NCBI RefSeq assembly: GCF_027887165.1
Contig: NC_077232.1
Coordinates: 49,694,028-49,758,027, forward strand
DNA length: 64,000 nucleotides
Direction of reading: 5' to 3'
Source of the DNA: Monodelphis domestica
Lineage: Eukaryota; Chordata; Mammalia; Didelphimorphia; Didelphidae
The notes beneath the pieces are model-generated. The model was given only the letters and a program-made list of their open reading frames with translations, had not been told where the DNA came from and ran no database searches. Positions within the stretch are counted from its first letter, which is position 1. Each line of letters starts with the position of its first letter. The position numbers and the translations under genes are program-made. This document shows, one piece after another, positions 11,886 to 22,752 of this stretch.

Positions 11886-11990
11886 TCAGACAGAAAACTG
11901 GCCTCAGAGCTAGATAAGCTTGAGTTCAAGTCTTGTCCTCTGTCTTATACTGGCTATATGACTTGGCACACCCACATCCAAGAAGGCACT
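11886..11990 (+). mobile_element. MIR-type SINE fragment
   Basis: CTGGCCTCAGAGCTAGATAA, GAGTTCAAGTCTTGTCCTCT, GGCTATATGACTTGG. Confidence 0.5.
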
Positions 11991-12248
11991 GTATTTTGTG
12001 TGCAAAGCAAAATGGCCACAGCTCAAAAAAAAAACTGAGATTTATAAATTTAGAGACATCTCCATCCCAAACATGTGCCCAGCCTATGGTAAGGCCTTCT
12101 TTGTTCCTATTAAGCTGATCATCCCCAGATGGACACACTATATACCTTGATATTGACATAGTGGTGCCATTTTGATCCTCTTCAAGTAGAAGGACAACCA
12201 CCAACCATATGACTCTGGGAAAGTCACGTAACTTCTCAGTACAGAGGC

Positions 12249-12769
12249 CATCAGTTCTCAAAATGTGGTCAGTGAATGCCTGGGGCTCCTTGAGACCCTT
12301 TCAGTGACTGTTTTCATAATTCTACTGACATTCTTTGCCTATTAAAACATTCCTCCCTTTTCTAACTACACATCTGTGTGAGGCCAGATTTTCCTCCTAT
12401 ACTTCAACCAAAATAATATATAGCAACAGATTGAATGCAGAAGCATTTACAAGAATCCAGCTGTCTTCTAGGAAGCTAGATAGTAAAGAGATTTGCAAAA
12501 ATACGTAAAAAAATTCCACTCTTCTCACTAATTTTTTTCATTTTGGACAATATTGTTATTTTTCATAAAATATGTTATTGTTAACATGCAGTGAGTTTAT
12601 TGTTATTTTAATGAGTTAATCAACATTTTTAATATCTATCAGTTTTCATTTCTAACTTGGTAAATATTGATTCATAGAAGCCATGTAAACAACAACTCTT
12701 TGGAGCCCTCAATAGTTTTTAAGAACATAAAGGAGTCCTGAGACTAGAAAGAATGTTTGAGAACCATTG
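12249..12769 (+). mobile_element. Ancient hAT-type DNA transposon, ~520 bp
   Basis: The terminal inverted repeats are CATCAGTTCTCAAA at the left and TTTGAGAACCATTG at the right. The body (CTGGGGCTCCTTGAGACCC...AAAGAGATTTGCAAAAAT...TAAAGGAGTCCTGAGAC) reads like an old mammalian hAT-Tip100-class non-autonomous element, of Zaphod/Arthur type from memory. The flanking 8-mers no longer match well. Confidence 0.65.
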
Positions 12770-12799
12770 CTTTAGGCATCTCTCTAAGCTTGTAAGGTG

Positions 12800-12965
12800 T
12801 ATAGAAGGTGCCAGGTTTTATTCCCATTTTACTGATGAGGAAACTGCAACTCAGAGAGGTTAATTAAATTGTCATGGCAACATAGCTAGAAAGTACAAGA
12901 GTGAAGATTTGAACCAAGTTTTTTTCTGAATCCAAGTCCATTATTCTTTCTACTTCACCATACAG
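12800..12965 (-). mobile_element. MIR-type SINE, antisense
   Basis: CCCATTTTACTGATGAGGAA, CTCAGAGAGGTTAATTAAAT, then a head-like TTCTTTCTACTTCACCATAC. Confidence 0.75.
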
Positions 12966-13091
12966 TCGCTCCATTCTTGTTTGCTTGCATTTGTTCAGTA
13001 AGGATTTTTAAATGCCCCCTGTTCTATGGTGGCTCACGAAAACAGCTATATCTAATGTGCCAATATGTAACTGGAGAAGCCTGAAAGCAAT

Positions 13092-13426
13092 GAAGGAAGG
13101 AAGGAAGGAAGGAAGGAAGGAAGGAAGGAAGGAAGGAAGGAAGGAAGGAAGGAAGGAAGGAAGGAAGGAAGGAAGGAAGGAAGGAAGGAAGGAAGGAAGG
13201 AAGGAAGGAAGGAAGGAAGGAAGGAAGGAAGGAAGGAAGGAAGGAAGGAGGGAGGGAGGGAAGGAGGGAGGGAGGGAAGGAGGGAGGGAGGGAAGGAAGG
13301 AAGGGAGGAAGGAAGGAAGGAAGGAAGGAAGGAAGGAAGGAAGGAAGGAAGGAAGGAAGGAAGGAAGGAAGGAAGGAAGGAAGGAAGGAAGGAAGGAAGG
13401 AAGGAAGGAAGGAAGGAAGGAAGGAA
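13092..13426 (+). repeat. (GGAA)n microsatellite, ~335 bp
   Basis: An almost pure GGAA tetranucleotide array, with GGGA/GGAG variants clustered at about 13247-13310. Because 4 and 3 are coprime it stays open in several frames, giving the spurious KEGR/FLPS proteins on the two strands. Confidence 0.98.
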
Positions 13427-13489
13427 TTAGACTGTGCGCTAGTCAAGATCCTACTTGGGTCATTCAACAGCACTGAGATCTGAGCCTTT

Positions 13490-14480
13490 CACTTCACTTT
13501 TCTTGACACTGGAGGAATAAGCAGAGCTGTCACTGGTTTCTCCAGGGCAGTGAGGCTGACCACAATTGGCATAGTGCCTTCTTCACCTCTATCTCCACCA
13601 TTAATAGTGATCTTCCCAAACCTGATACTGACCAGGCTCTTTAGCCAACAAATTTCCATTTCTTTTTCACAATTCTTATGGCTTATTCTGAGTCCCTGGC
13701 TATAGGGGCAAGGAGCCCTTTCTTCCCTACCATTCTTTACTTTCTTCCTTCTATCTAGCTCAGCCCTATCCTTTCCCAGACCCTTGCCTCCTCTATCCCT
13801 ATTGCACCTTTAGAACCCCTGCTCTGTTACTAACAAACAACCCTTCCTGTCTTCATCTTGCCTTCTGTCTCTGGGTGCTCACTGTCACCCCCTGAAGACC
13901 TGTTGCCCCTTGCTATCTTCTCCAGAGCTAATCAGTCCTTTACTCATCCCCCCCCACCTCCACACCTCTCAACTCACCAGGGAAGAAAAGGTTGGCATAT
14001 TTTGCACCCCAGCTAGCAAATTCCCCTCCTCTGAAGATCACTGCATCTATTGACCCTATCTAGATCCATACCATGCTTATCTATTGATCTCTCAGGCATT
14101 CTCCCTTCCTTATTACCAGGCTCATAGGCTTTCCCTCTCCCACAAACTCCTTCCCTCATCTTTGGTGACTTTAATACTTATTGATGAACCCTTAGACTCC
14201 TTGGCTTCCAAGTACAACCTCCTCAATTCCACAACATTTACCTCCATCCCACAGCAGCCCCCTACAAGAGTGGACGCACCTGAGCCCTCAGCATCACCCC
14301 AAACTGCTTCATCTCTGTGACGATGATCTCTGAAATGCCATTCTCGGACAAGATGTCTCTTTTCCTTCTACTAATCCTACTGCCTCTCTCCTAAACCTGT
14401 TATTTGTCCTTACCCCAGTCCCTTCAGTCCTTCTTGCCATCCCATTCCATCTCTCCTATCCGGGTCTGACTTTCTTTTCT
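13490..14480 (+). mobile_element. Degenerate L2-like 5' ORF2 region (tentative)
   Basis: C/T-rich sequence with GGTGACTTTAATACTTATTG...GACTCCTTGGCTTCCAAGTA, which reads like the L2/CR1 endonuclease segment GDFNIHVDD...DSLASK. Other parts are too decayed to assign. Confidence 0.45.
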
Positions 14481-14614
14481 GAGGCCAAGGGATATTGTTT
14501 ATAAAGGTGAGGAGAACCCCCTGGTGGACAAGAACTATAAGTTCAAGCCTCTGTTCTGAGAGAGGATGCTGAGGAGCTGGAGATATTGCTGGGCTTCAAG
14601 GAGATGATAAAGTT

Positions 14615-14800
14615 CAACTAATCAATAAACATTTATTAAGTACCTACTATTTGCCTTCCACATTTGGACTATGAGCTCTTTGACAGCACGGGCTATCTTT
14701 GGCCTTTCTTGTTATCCCCAGCCTTTATTTAGCCCAGTGTACAACTAAGTGCAGATAATAAACACTTACTAAATGCTAATCAATTGCCTGACAGACACTG
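14615..14800. mobile_element. L2 3' tail fragments
   Basis: AATCAATAAACATTTATTAA (antisense tail) is followed by GGACTATGAGCTCTTTGACA and CAGTGTACAACTAAGTGCAG...AATAAACACTTACT (sense tail): two short pieces in opposite orientation. Confidence 0.55.
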
Positions 14801-14985
14801 GGATGCACAGAAATAAATGAAGCCATCCCTACTCTCAGGCTTCTTTAAGACCACTAGGATGCAGCCTCTATTGTCTTAAGATCAAGGGAATAATTAGACA
14901 CTGGACTAGTGATTGAAGAAGGGAAGGGGAATTCCTATTTGTGGTAAGATAGCTTAAAGAATGCAATCATGAGAAAGCAATAATG

Positions 14986-15121
14986 AGGGGCAGCTAAGTG
15001 GCTCAGTGGATAGAATGCCAGGACTGAAGACAGCAGATCCTGGGTTCAAATCTGACCTAATTATGTGACCCTGGGCAAGTCACTTAACCTCAATTACCTA
15101 GCTCTTCTTACTACTCTTGGA
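14986..15121 (+). mobile_element. Marsupial SINE1-type element ending in a (GGAA)n array
   Basis: GGGGCAGCTAAGTGGCTCAG...GGGCAAGTCACTTAACCTCA...TACTCTTGG. The usual GGAACCAATAC tail is replaced by the GGAA array at 15124. Confidence 0.9.
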
Positions 15122-15123
15122 GA

Positions 15124-15400
15124 GAAGGAAGGAAGGAAGGAAGGAAGGAAGGAAGGAAGGAAGGAAGGAAGGAAGGAAGGAAGGAAGGAAGGAAGGAAGG
15201 AAGGAAGGAAGGAAGGAAGGAAGGAAGGAAGGAAGGAAGGAAGGAAGGAAGGAAGGAAGGAAGGAAGGAAGGAAGGAAGGAAGGAGGGAGGGAAGGAAGG
15301 GAGGAAGGAAGGAAGGAAGGAAAGGAAGGAGGGAGGGAAGGGAGGGAGGAAGTAAGGAAGAGAAAATAAGACCAGAAGAAGGGAGAGAAGGAAGGAAGGA
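15124..15400 (+). repeat. (GGAA)n microsatellite, second array
   Basis: Pure GGAA to about 15284, then mixed GGGA/GGAA and GAGAAGG to about 15400. It begins inside the 3' part of a SINE. The matching open frames are compositional. Confidence 0.97.
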
Positions 15401-15506
15401 AATCAGTAAGGGGAAATGTGAGGTGTAATTGAGTGAGGAGCTGCTGGCCCAGGTTCTACTCCTCTATGTTTCAGTAATAATGAAAAGCTCAAAAATCAGT
15501 TTATGT

Positions 15507-16337
15507 TAGCAGATTGGCTAACATGACAGCAACGGAAAGTAGTGAATGCTGGAGGGGATGTGGCAAAGTTGGGACATTAATTCATTGCTGGTGGAGCTGT
15601 GAACTGATCCAACCATTCTGGAGGGCAATTTGGAACTATGCCCAAAGGGCACTAAAAGACTGTCTGCCCTTTGATCCAGCCATAGCACTGCTGGGTTTGT
15701 ACCCCCAGGGAGATAATAAGGAAAAAGACTTGTACAAGAATATTGATAGCTGCACTCCTTATGGTGGCCAAAAATTGGAAAATGAGGGGATGCCCTTCAA
15801 TTGGGGAATGGCTGAACAAATTGTGGTATATGTTGGTGATGGAATACTATTGTGCTCAAAGGAATAATAAAGTGGAGGAATTCCATGGAGACTGGAACAA
15901 CCTCCAGGAATTGATGCAGAGCAAAAGGAGCAGAACCAAGAGAACATTGTACACAGAGACTGATACATTGTGGTACAATCGAAGGTGATGGACTTCTCCA
16001 CTAGGGACAATGCAATGTCCCTGAACAATCTGCAGGGATCTAAAAAACACTATCCACAAGCAGAGGATAAACTGTGGGAGTAAAAACACCGATGAAAAGC
16101 AATTGCTTTACTACAGGGGTGGAGAGGATATGACTGAGGAGAGACTCTAAAAGAACACTCTAATGCAAAATGCAAATTCCAACAACATGGAAATGGGTTC
16201 GAATCAAGAACACAAGTGAAACCCAGTGGAATCGCGCGTCAGCTATTGGGGGGGGGGGGAGGAAAAGAAAATGATCTTTGTCTCCAATGAATAATGTTTT
16301 GAAATGACCAAATAAAATAATGTTTAAAAAATTTTTT
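15507..16337 (+). mobile_element. 5'-truncated L1 (ORF2 C-terminus plus 3' UTR)
   Basis: The translation shows CWRGCGKVGTLIHCWWSCEL then IQPFWRAIWNYAQRALKDC, the conserved L1 ORF2 C-terminal CWW...PFW region. It continues in another frame as MEYYCAQRNN, so it is frameshifted. The 3' UTR ends in AATAAAATAATG and A/T-rich sequence. Perfect 14-bp TSD AAATCAGTTTATGT at 15493-15506 and 16338-16351. The copy is dead. Confidence 0.93.
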
Positions 16338-16697
16338 AAATCAGTTTATGTCTCATATAAAATTTTAATTTTAGATTTTCTGAACCCTTCCTAGCCCTAT
16401 GTTGAGAAAAGGCAGAGGATGAAGCTGAGGGGAAGCACGAGGTAACCTCAGCAAAGGCATCTAAGAAGCAAGATCATGAGGAAGGAAGCCACAAGAAGAG
16501 AAGGGATGACTTGGTGATGTACCCCATCACCCCCAAGGGGTTCTTCTTGTTTCTCAAATTGAACCATATTTTCTTTTCTCTGATTTTTTAGTTTAAGATA
16601 TCTTTTATCTTTTTCTTTTTGACTAATAAAATTCATTTACAAGTGTCTTAGCCCCACCTTCCTCTCCCCACATCATAAAAGGTATCATCTGGGAAAC

Positions 16698-16734
<37 letters not shown>

Positions 16735-17164
16735 ATGTCTTTCATGTTTCCATTTTCATTATATTCTCTGGAGGCAATATTCATAAATTATTCTTCAGGT
16801 TTTAAATCTGTAACTGTGTATTGAACCCTGTTTTCCAACACATTTCCCCATTGTCTTCACTGTCCACCTTTCTATTGAATATCAAAGCAGGGGTCACCTA
16901 GATTTGGAGGGATCATTCTTTTCTCTGTGCAGCCACTGCCACAGAGGTTAATACATAAGCTTGTCATCCTCTGCAAGGGGGTCTATTTCCTTCTGCTCAT
17001 TGTTACAAGAAGAGATGCCCCCACAATTGTCCTCTTAATGCTTTCGGAGTAGGAAGGGATCAATTCTTTGTTTGCCTCTCCAAGGACAGTCTGTGAATCA
17101 GCCTTCTATTTATCTGCCACTTTGTTTGGTTTTGGTTGTGTTTATCACAAGAATCTCCTGAGGT
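16338..17164. other. Mostly unassigned, contains an (AT)n run at 16700-16728
   Basis: Apart from the AT dinucleotide run, no repeat or coding pattern is recognised. Confidence 0.4.
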
Positions 17165-17167
17165 GAT

Positions 17168-17262
17168 TCAGATATTTCTTTTTTTTTTCAGTTACATGTA
17201 GAAACAATTTTTGACAATTGTTTTCTGACATTTTTGACATTCAGATTTCCTGCCTCCTTCCC
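17168..17262 (-). mobile_element. L1 3' UTR fragment, antisense (tentative)
   Basis: TTTTTTTTTCAGTTACATGTAGAAACAATTTTTGAC then a C/T-rich piece resembles the complement of an older marsupial L1 3' end, also seen near 48340. Confidence 0.4.
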
Positions 17263-17344
17263 TGAGGTATTATAGGTTTGAACCATATAGTTCAAATCTT
17301 CTCAGTGAATGCCAATTTACTAATTGCAGAACAAAGATCTCATA

Positions 17345-17565
17345 AAATGCTGGGCCCAGAGTCAGGGAGATCTGAGTTCAAATCTCACCTGAGACACTTA
17401 CTAGTTTGTGTAACCCAGGGTAAGTCATTTTACCACTGTCTACCTCAGTTCCCTTATATGTAAAATGGGAATAATAACACCACCTACCTTCCAGGTTTGT
17501 TGTGAGGGGTCTAATGAGATTAATATTTGCTTTAGTGCCTAGTGCTTTATAAATGTTAGCTATTA
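17345..17565 (+). mobile_element. MIR-type SINE, near full length
   Basis: GGGCCCAGAGTCAGGGAGAT, TTCAAATCTCACCTGAGACA, AATGGGAATAATAACACCAC, then GCCTAGTGCTTTATAAATGT. Confidence 0.85.
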
Positions 17566-18337
17566 TTAATATTTAAGGAACCCATAATTGAATTTTTATA
17601 GATAATAAAAAATAGATCCTTGATTTCTTTGATTTGATTGTTCTTCCAATACATAAATCATGTTTCATCCATGCTGGCCTATTTTCTTTCATACATTCAC
17701 AATGTATCTATAACCCCATCTAGGTCTAACATAATTAAAGGTGAAAATGGAAGGACAACAACAAATGGGAAAAAAATGGGAATGATCTATTTTGTGTCCA
17801 TACCTTTGATTTAATAGGTTGACATAGATTGGCAATTTATTTATACCATATGTTGCAAGATGTAAAGATGAAAATTTAGGGGGAAAACTGATAGAGGTAG
17901 AAATTAGTTTCTCTCTGCAAGGAGTATTATATTTTTAGAGGTTTAGTGAAGATTAAAATGTTTTAAAAATCCAAGCAGAAGTAGGAAAAAGGAGCAGAGC
18001 TTTTTTACAACCAGGTTAAATACCCCATCTCCCTCTCTGCCCAGGTGAGGTTACAAGGCATTCTGGGAAAGTGGAGCAAGGACTTCTGGGGATTGAAGTC
18101 CTGGATTCAAGTCTCCATTTTTACAAAGAGGATTTACCTGGTCTCTAAGGGCCTATGGTCACATAGCTGGCATAGCTCAGAGGAAAGACTTTAGATCCAG
18201 GTCCTTCTGACTTCTAAGAGGTCAGCCTTTTAGGTACCACAGCAAGTTTATCCTTCAACTACCAATATTACTTGGAATTCCCAAAAATCTTAGTGTTCTT
18301 TTAAGATTTGTGGAATATCCTGCACATAGTTTTGTAG

Positions 18338-18340
<3 letters not shown>
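17566..18340. other. No recognised feature
   Basis: AT-rich non-coding DNA. A weak MIR-like stretch (CACATAGCTGGCATAGCTCA) lies near 18160-18230. Confidence 0.4.

Positions 18341-18379
<39 letters not shown>
18341..18379 (+). repeat. (CA)n microsatellite
   Basis: About 19 perfect CA units followed by T9. Confidence 0.97.
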
Positions 18380-18381
<2 letters not shown>

Positions 18382-18539
18382 TTTTTTACTATTTATTTAT
18401 TTACTAAAAGGAATTACCAGAATTAACAATTTCTCTCTTCCCTTTCTTCCAGAGTCAAGGTAAAACATATTTCAGTACACCATGATGGGTACTACTGAAA
18501 GAGTCCCTATAATTTATCTGTTCCCTAAATTTCCCTTTT

Positions 18540-18725
18540 CATATAGAGTATCAGAACTGGAAGGCACCTTGGTGTCTGAGAACATGAGTTGGAATTTTGG
18601 CTCTGACATTTATTCTCTGGGTGATCATGAACAAGTCACTTAAATTCTCAGTTCCCTCACCTAGAAAATAAGGAAATCGGAAAAGATGATCCCTAAAGTG
18701 TCTTCCAGTTGTAAATCTCTGATCA
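18540..18725 (+). mobile_element. MIR-type SINE
   Basis: GAGAACATGAGTTGGAATTT, TGATCATGAACAAGTCACTT, CTAGAAAATAAGGAAATCGG. Confidence 0.7.
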
Positions 18726-18839
18726 CACTTCTAGATGGCATAATAGATAATAAATTTATAGATTTATCATTAATAAAAATTTATATATTTATAAATAGAT
18801 TTTTAATAGATCTAGAGTAAGGATATCTTTAATATAAAT

Positions 18840-19015
18840 CGAGCCTCAAATACTTACTAACCATGTAATCCTAAGTAAATTATGTTAATCTCTGTTTTCT
18901 CTTCTGTAAAATGGGAATAATAACAGCACTTACCTCCAAGGTTGATGTAAGGATAAAATATGTCTAAAATGATTAGCACAGTTGTTGGCCCATAATGGGA
19001 GCTTAACAAATGCTT
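18840..19015 (+). mobile_element. MIR-type SINE
   Basis: GAGCCTCAAATACTTACTAA, TCTGTAAAATGGGAATAATA, then a tail AACAAATGCTTG. Confidence 0.7.
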
Positions 19016-19136
19016 GTATTCTTCCTTCCTATTAGTAGTAGAGCTAATAAGACAACCCAGGTCTCATCTCCTAGTGGAGTACCCTTTCTACTATACAATG
19101 CTGCCTCTATTATAAATTTTCTTAAAGTAGGCTGAC

Positions 19137-20060
19137 CTGAAAAGGATAAAAATAGGCCACTTTCAGATAAAGAAATAAAAGCTATCAACAATTGCATGAA
19201 AAAATGTTCTAAATCCCTCTTGGTTAGAGAAATGCAAATTAAAACAACTCTGAGGTATCACCTCACACCTAGCAGATTGGTCAATATGACAGTAAAGGAA
19301 AATGATAAATGTTGGAGGGGGTGTGGCAAAATTGGGACACTAAGACATTGCTGGTGGAGTTGTGAACTGATCCAACTATTCTGGAAGGTAATTTGGAACT
19401 ATGCCCAAAGGGCTATAAAATACTGTCTGCCCATTGATCCAGAGATTCCACTCCTATGTGTGTATCTAAACGAGCTAAAAAAAAAATTGAGAAAGGATCT
19501 ATTTGTACAAAAATATTTTTAGCTGCTCTTTTTGTGGTAGAAAAGAATTGGAAACTAAAGGGATGTCCCTCAATTGAAGAATGGCTGAACAAATTGTGGT
19601 ATGTGGTGATGCTGGAATACTATTGTACTAGAAGAAATGATGAACAGGATAATTTCAGAAAGAGCTGGAAAGACCTACATGAACTGATACAGAGTGAAAT
19701 AAGCAGGACCAGGAGATCATTCTACACAGTAACTACAATATTGTGGGATGATCAAATGTGATAGACTGCTACTAGCAGCAATATAATGATCCAGGACAAG
19801 TCTGAGGGACTTAAGAAAAAGAATGTTATCCACCTCCAGGGAAAGAACTGTTAGAGTAGAAATATGGACTAAATCATATGATTTATCACTTGTTTATTTG
19901 GACATATGTTTGGGGGTTTGGGTTCTAAAAGATTACTTGCTTACAGGAATAATATGGAACTATGTTTTGCGTGATAGTACATAACCCAGATTGAAGTGCT
20001 TGTCAGCTTGGGGAGTGGGGAGAGATAAAGTGGAACACTGATCTGAAGGACTACAAAAAA
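19137..20060 (+). mobile_element. Older L1 3' fragment
   Basis: Two overlapping open pieces show CWRGCGKIGTLRHCWWSCEL, and GCPSIEEWLNKLWYVVMLEY in the next frame: the L1 ORF2 C-terminus with a frameshift. The 3' UTR follows (TATGGACTAAATCATATG...GGGGAGTGGGGAG). It is a different subfamily from the copy at 15507. Confidence 0.9.
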
Positions 20061-20116
20061 ATCTTTTGGCTCTCCTCAGCAGACTCTTCTCTTCAGGTCC
20101 TCATCTATTCTCTTCT

Positions 20117-20237
20117 TTTTTTTTTTTAAACCCTTACCTTCCATCTTGGAATCAATACTGTGTATTGGTTCCAAGGCAAAAGAATGGTAAGGGCTATGCA
20201 ATGGGGGTCAAGTGACTTCTTGCCCAGGGTCACACAG
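20117..20237 (-). mobile_element. SINE1-type element, antisense, 5'-truncated, recent
   Basis: T-run then AAACCCTTACCTTCCATCTT...GGGTCACACAG. Perfect 17-bp TSD CTCATCTATTCTCTTCT at 20100-20116 and 20238-20254. Confidence 0.95.
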
Positions 20238-20254
20238 CTCATCTATTCTCTTCT

Positions 20255-20800
20255 GCCATCTCCTGGTCATCCTCTGAATCACCATTTGATGTTGCCTCTC
20301 CCACAGAAAGGATTCTCTAATCTTAGATCCTAAAACGATTTGGTTTCTTTTGTGAGTCCAGAACCAGTGTCACACTCAGCCAGCCAGCAAAAGCAAGCAG
20401 AAACCCTCAGGTTTAGATTAAGGCTGTCTTTTGAATTCTTTCACTTATGCCCCTGGCAGCCACTCCCTGACACCTACTATGTGATTTGGGATGAGAAAAA
20501 TCTTTTTAATTCCTTTCAACCCTCATCAGTCTCTCATCATCCATACAAATCACCCTGGGAGCTTCACTTAACAAGACTAAAAGGTTTTGGCACATTTTTA
20601 CCTGAATCCCTGCCAGCAACAAAATGGCGACCCTCCCTACTGATAAAGGTCAACTGCTCACCAATAAAAACAATCTTTTATTCTGATTCCCCTTTGGTCC
20701 TGGTGTTGATATAGTACTCTTTAAGTACACGGGATCCCAAACCTATATACTAAAACACCATTTCTAGAATCTGCTCTTTCTCCACTATTACCTCACTACC
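20255..20800. other. No recognised feature
   Basis: Contains a 124-codon open frame at 20340-20714, with no recognisable domain and no conservation evidence; not called as a gene. Confidence 0.4.
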
Positions 20801-20860
20801 TACTATCAATCAATCAATAAACATTTATTAGACTCTTACCATGAGCCATCATCTGGAAAT
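20801..20860 (-). mobile_element. L2 3' tail, antisense
   Basis: CAATCAATCAATAAACATTT then ATTAGACTCTTACCATGAGC. Confidence 0.6.
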
Positions 20861-20929
20861 TCATGCTTCATCAGTACTCTCTGCCCCTGAGGTCTCTCTG
20901 ACTGAAGGGCTGAGAGAAAAACAACTCCC

Positions 20930-21680
20930 AGAGTTGTGAATTGATCCAACCATTCTGGAGGGCAATTGGGAACTATGCCCAAAGGGCACTAAAAGACTGT
21001 CTGCCCTTTGATCCAGCCATAGTACTGCTGGGTTTGTACCCCAAAGAGATAATAAGGAAAAAGACTTGTACAAGAATATTCATAGCTGCACTCTTTGTGG
21101 TGGCATAAAATTGGAAAATGAGGGGATGCCCTTCAATTGGGGAATGGCTGAACAAATTGTGGTATATGTTGGTGATGGAATACTATTGTGCTTAAAGGAA
21201 TAATGAACTGGAGGAATTCCATGGGGACTGGAATGACCTCAGGAATTCATGCAGAGTGAGAGGAGAAGAACCAGGAGAACATTGTACACAATGGTACAAT
21301 CGAATGTAATGGATTTCTCCATTAGTGACAATGCAGTGACCATGAACAACTCTGAGGGATTTACAAGAAAGAACACTATCCACATTCAGAGGAAAAACTG
21401 TGGTAGTAGAAACACAGAAGAAAAACAACTGCTTGATTACATGGGTCGAGGGGATATGGTTGGGGATGTAGAAACAATCACCCGATTGCAAACATCAACA
21501 ACATGAAAAAAGTTTTTGACCAAAGACACATACAAAACCCAGTGGAATTTCAAGTCGGTTATGGGAAGGGGTTGGGGTGAGGAGGGAAAGAATATGATTC
21601 TTGTAATGAAGGAATAATGTTCTAAATTAACCAATTAAATAAAACTAAAAAACTAAAAAAATTTTTTTTAAATTAAAAAA
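20930..21680 (+). mobile_element. 5'-truncated L1 3' end
   Basis: Same subfamily as 15507, starting at TTGTGAATTGATCCAACCAT and ending in AATAAAACTAAAAAACTA and A/T runs. Perfect 13-bp TSD AAAAACAACTCCC at 20917-20929 and 21681-21693. Confidence 0.93.
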
Positions 21681-21744
21681 AAAAACAACTCCCCCTCCTT
21701 TTAAGGAGAATGCCCAGGCCATCTATCCACCCTTCCTCTCCACC

Positions 21745-21853
21745 CCACCCCACTTCCACCCTTTTTAAGATTCCTTTTATTTGTTGCCTTCCTCCATTAG
21801 ATTATAAACTTCTTGAGGGAAGGAGTTGTTTTTCTTTTTCTTATTTGTATTCC
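21745..21853 (+). mobile_element. L2 3' region, part 1 (split by an LTR)
   Basis: TTAGATTATAAACTTCTTGA, GGGAAGGAGTTGTTTTTC, TTGTATTCC; it continues at 22467 after the inserted element. Confidence 0.6.
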
Positions 21854-22466
21854 ATAAGGGTTAAATTAAGGAGTTCAACAAAGTGAGAAGAGCAGTTTAA
21901 TAGAAACTTTAATTTAAAAAGGAAGTACAGATAGAAAGGTGGAAAAGAGAAAAGAGATTATTAATCTTATATCCTATAGACATACCTAAAATTCCTAATA
22001 ACTACCTAAAATTTCCTAAAACTATCTCTGTCTTCTGAGGACAGGTTTGTCTGCCTGACTTGCCAGGCCTGATCTACTCTATCAATAAATTATTCACTAA
22101 CTACCTAACTCCCTGAAATAACAGACAGCCACCACTTACTCACTCCTTCAATCAGTTTTCAACAGCAGCCCAAATGTCAGTAGCCAATTACCAGCAGATC
22201 CTTGCCTCAGAGACAGACCTCCTGCTCTCTAGAAATCCCAGAGGCAAAAGACCCCCCAACTTTCATCATGGCTTCCTTAATCTCTTCACTGACCCCCCTA
22301 ACTTCCTGTCAGAGGGCAGGCTACTTCCTCTCCTCAGTCCTGGTCTTCCTGGTAACAGAATCTTCAGCTGTGGCTCAATGACCCCTGTCAGTTCTGATCT
22401 ACTTAGAAATTCTGCTCTCTAGCCTCTTAAGGAGACAGAGGGAGAAATTAAGAAATTCCCTATAAC
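21854..22466 (-). mobile_element. Solo LTR-like element inserted in L2
   Basis: About 610 bp between two colinear L2 pieces. The right edge reads TTCCCTATAACA, the complement of a TGTTATAGGG start. The antisense strand has AATTAAAGTTTCTATTAAAC near its 3' end. TG...CA is clear on one end only; retroviral origin is inferred. Confidence 0.5.
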
Positions 22467-22520
22467 AGTTCCCAGTTAGCATACAGTAGATATTTAATAA
22501 ATGTTTATTGGCTAATTGCT
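22467..22520 (+). mobile_element. L2 3' tail, part 2
   Basis: CCCAGTTAGCATACAGTAGA...TTAATAAATGTTTATTGGC completes the L2 tail. Confidence 0.6.
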
Positions 22521-22569
22521 AGATACTTCACTAGGCACTGAGGATACAAAGACAAAAAAGAAAAGGGGG

Positions 22570-22752
22570 TGGGGCAGCTCGGTAGCTCAGTGGATTGAGA
22601 GTCAGACCTAGAGACAGGAGGTCCTAGGTCCAAATCTGGCCTCAGACACTTCCCAGCTCTATGACTCTGGGCACTTAGCCCCCATTGCCTAGCCCTAACT
22701 ACTCTTCTGCCTTGGAACCAATACTGAAGGTAAGGGTTTAAAAAAAAAAAAG
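22570..22752 (+). mobile_element. Marsupial SINE1-type element
   Basis: GGGGCAGCTCGGTAGCTCAG to GGTAAGGGTTT followed by A11; a well-preserved copy with a short 3' deletion after GGAACCAATACTG. Confidence 0.92.

Noticed and set aside
13012..13476. Long open frames on both strands (KEGR... and FLPS... proteins)
   Set aside because: They are translations of the (GGAA)n array, which cannot produce a stop codon in any frame. No gene.
15065..15428. Two overlapping 96- and 103-codon frames
   Set aside because: Same cause: the second (GGAA)n array, entered from a SINE.
15514..15988. Reverse-transcriptase gene
   Set aside because: Only the C-terminal end of L1 ORF2 is present, frameshifted and 5'-truncated, with a target duplication at both ends; a dead insertion.
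20340..20714. 124-codon open frame
   Set aside because: No homologue recognised and a start in ordinary intergenic sequence; no evidence beyond length.
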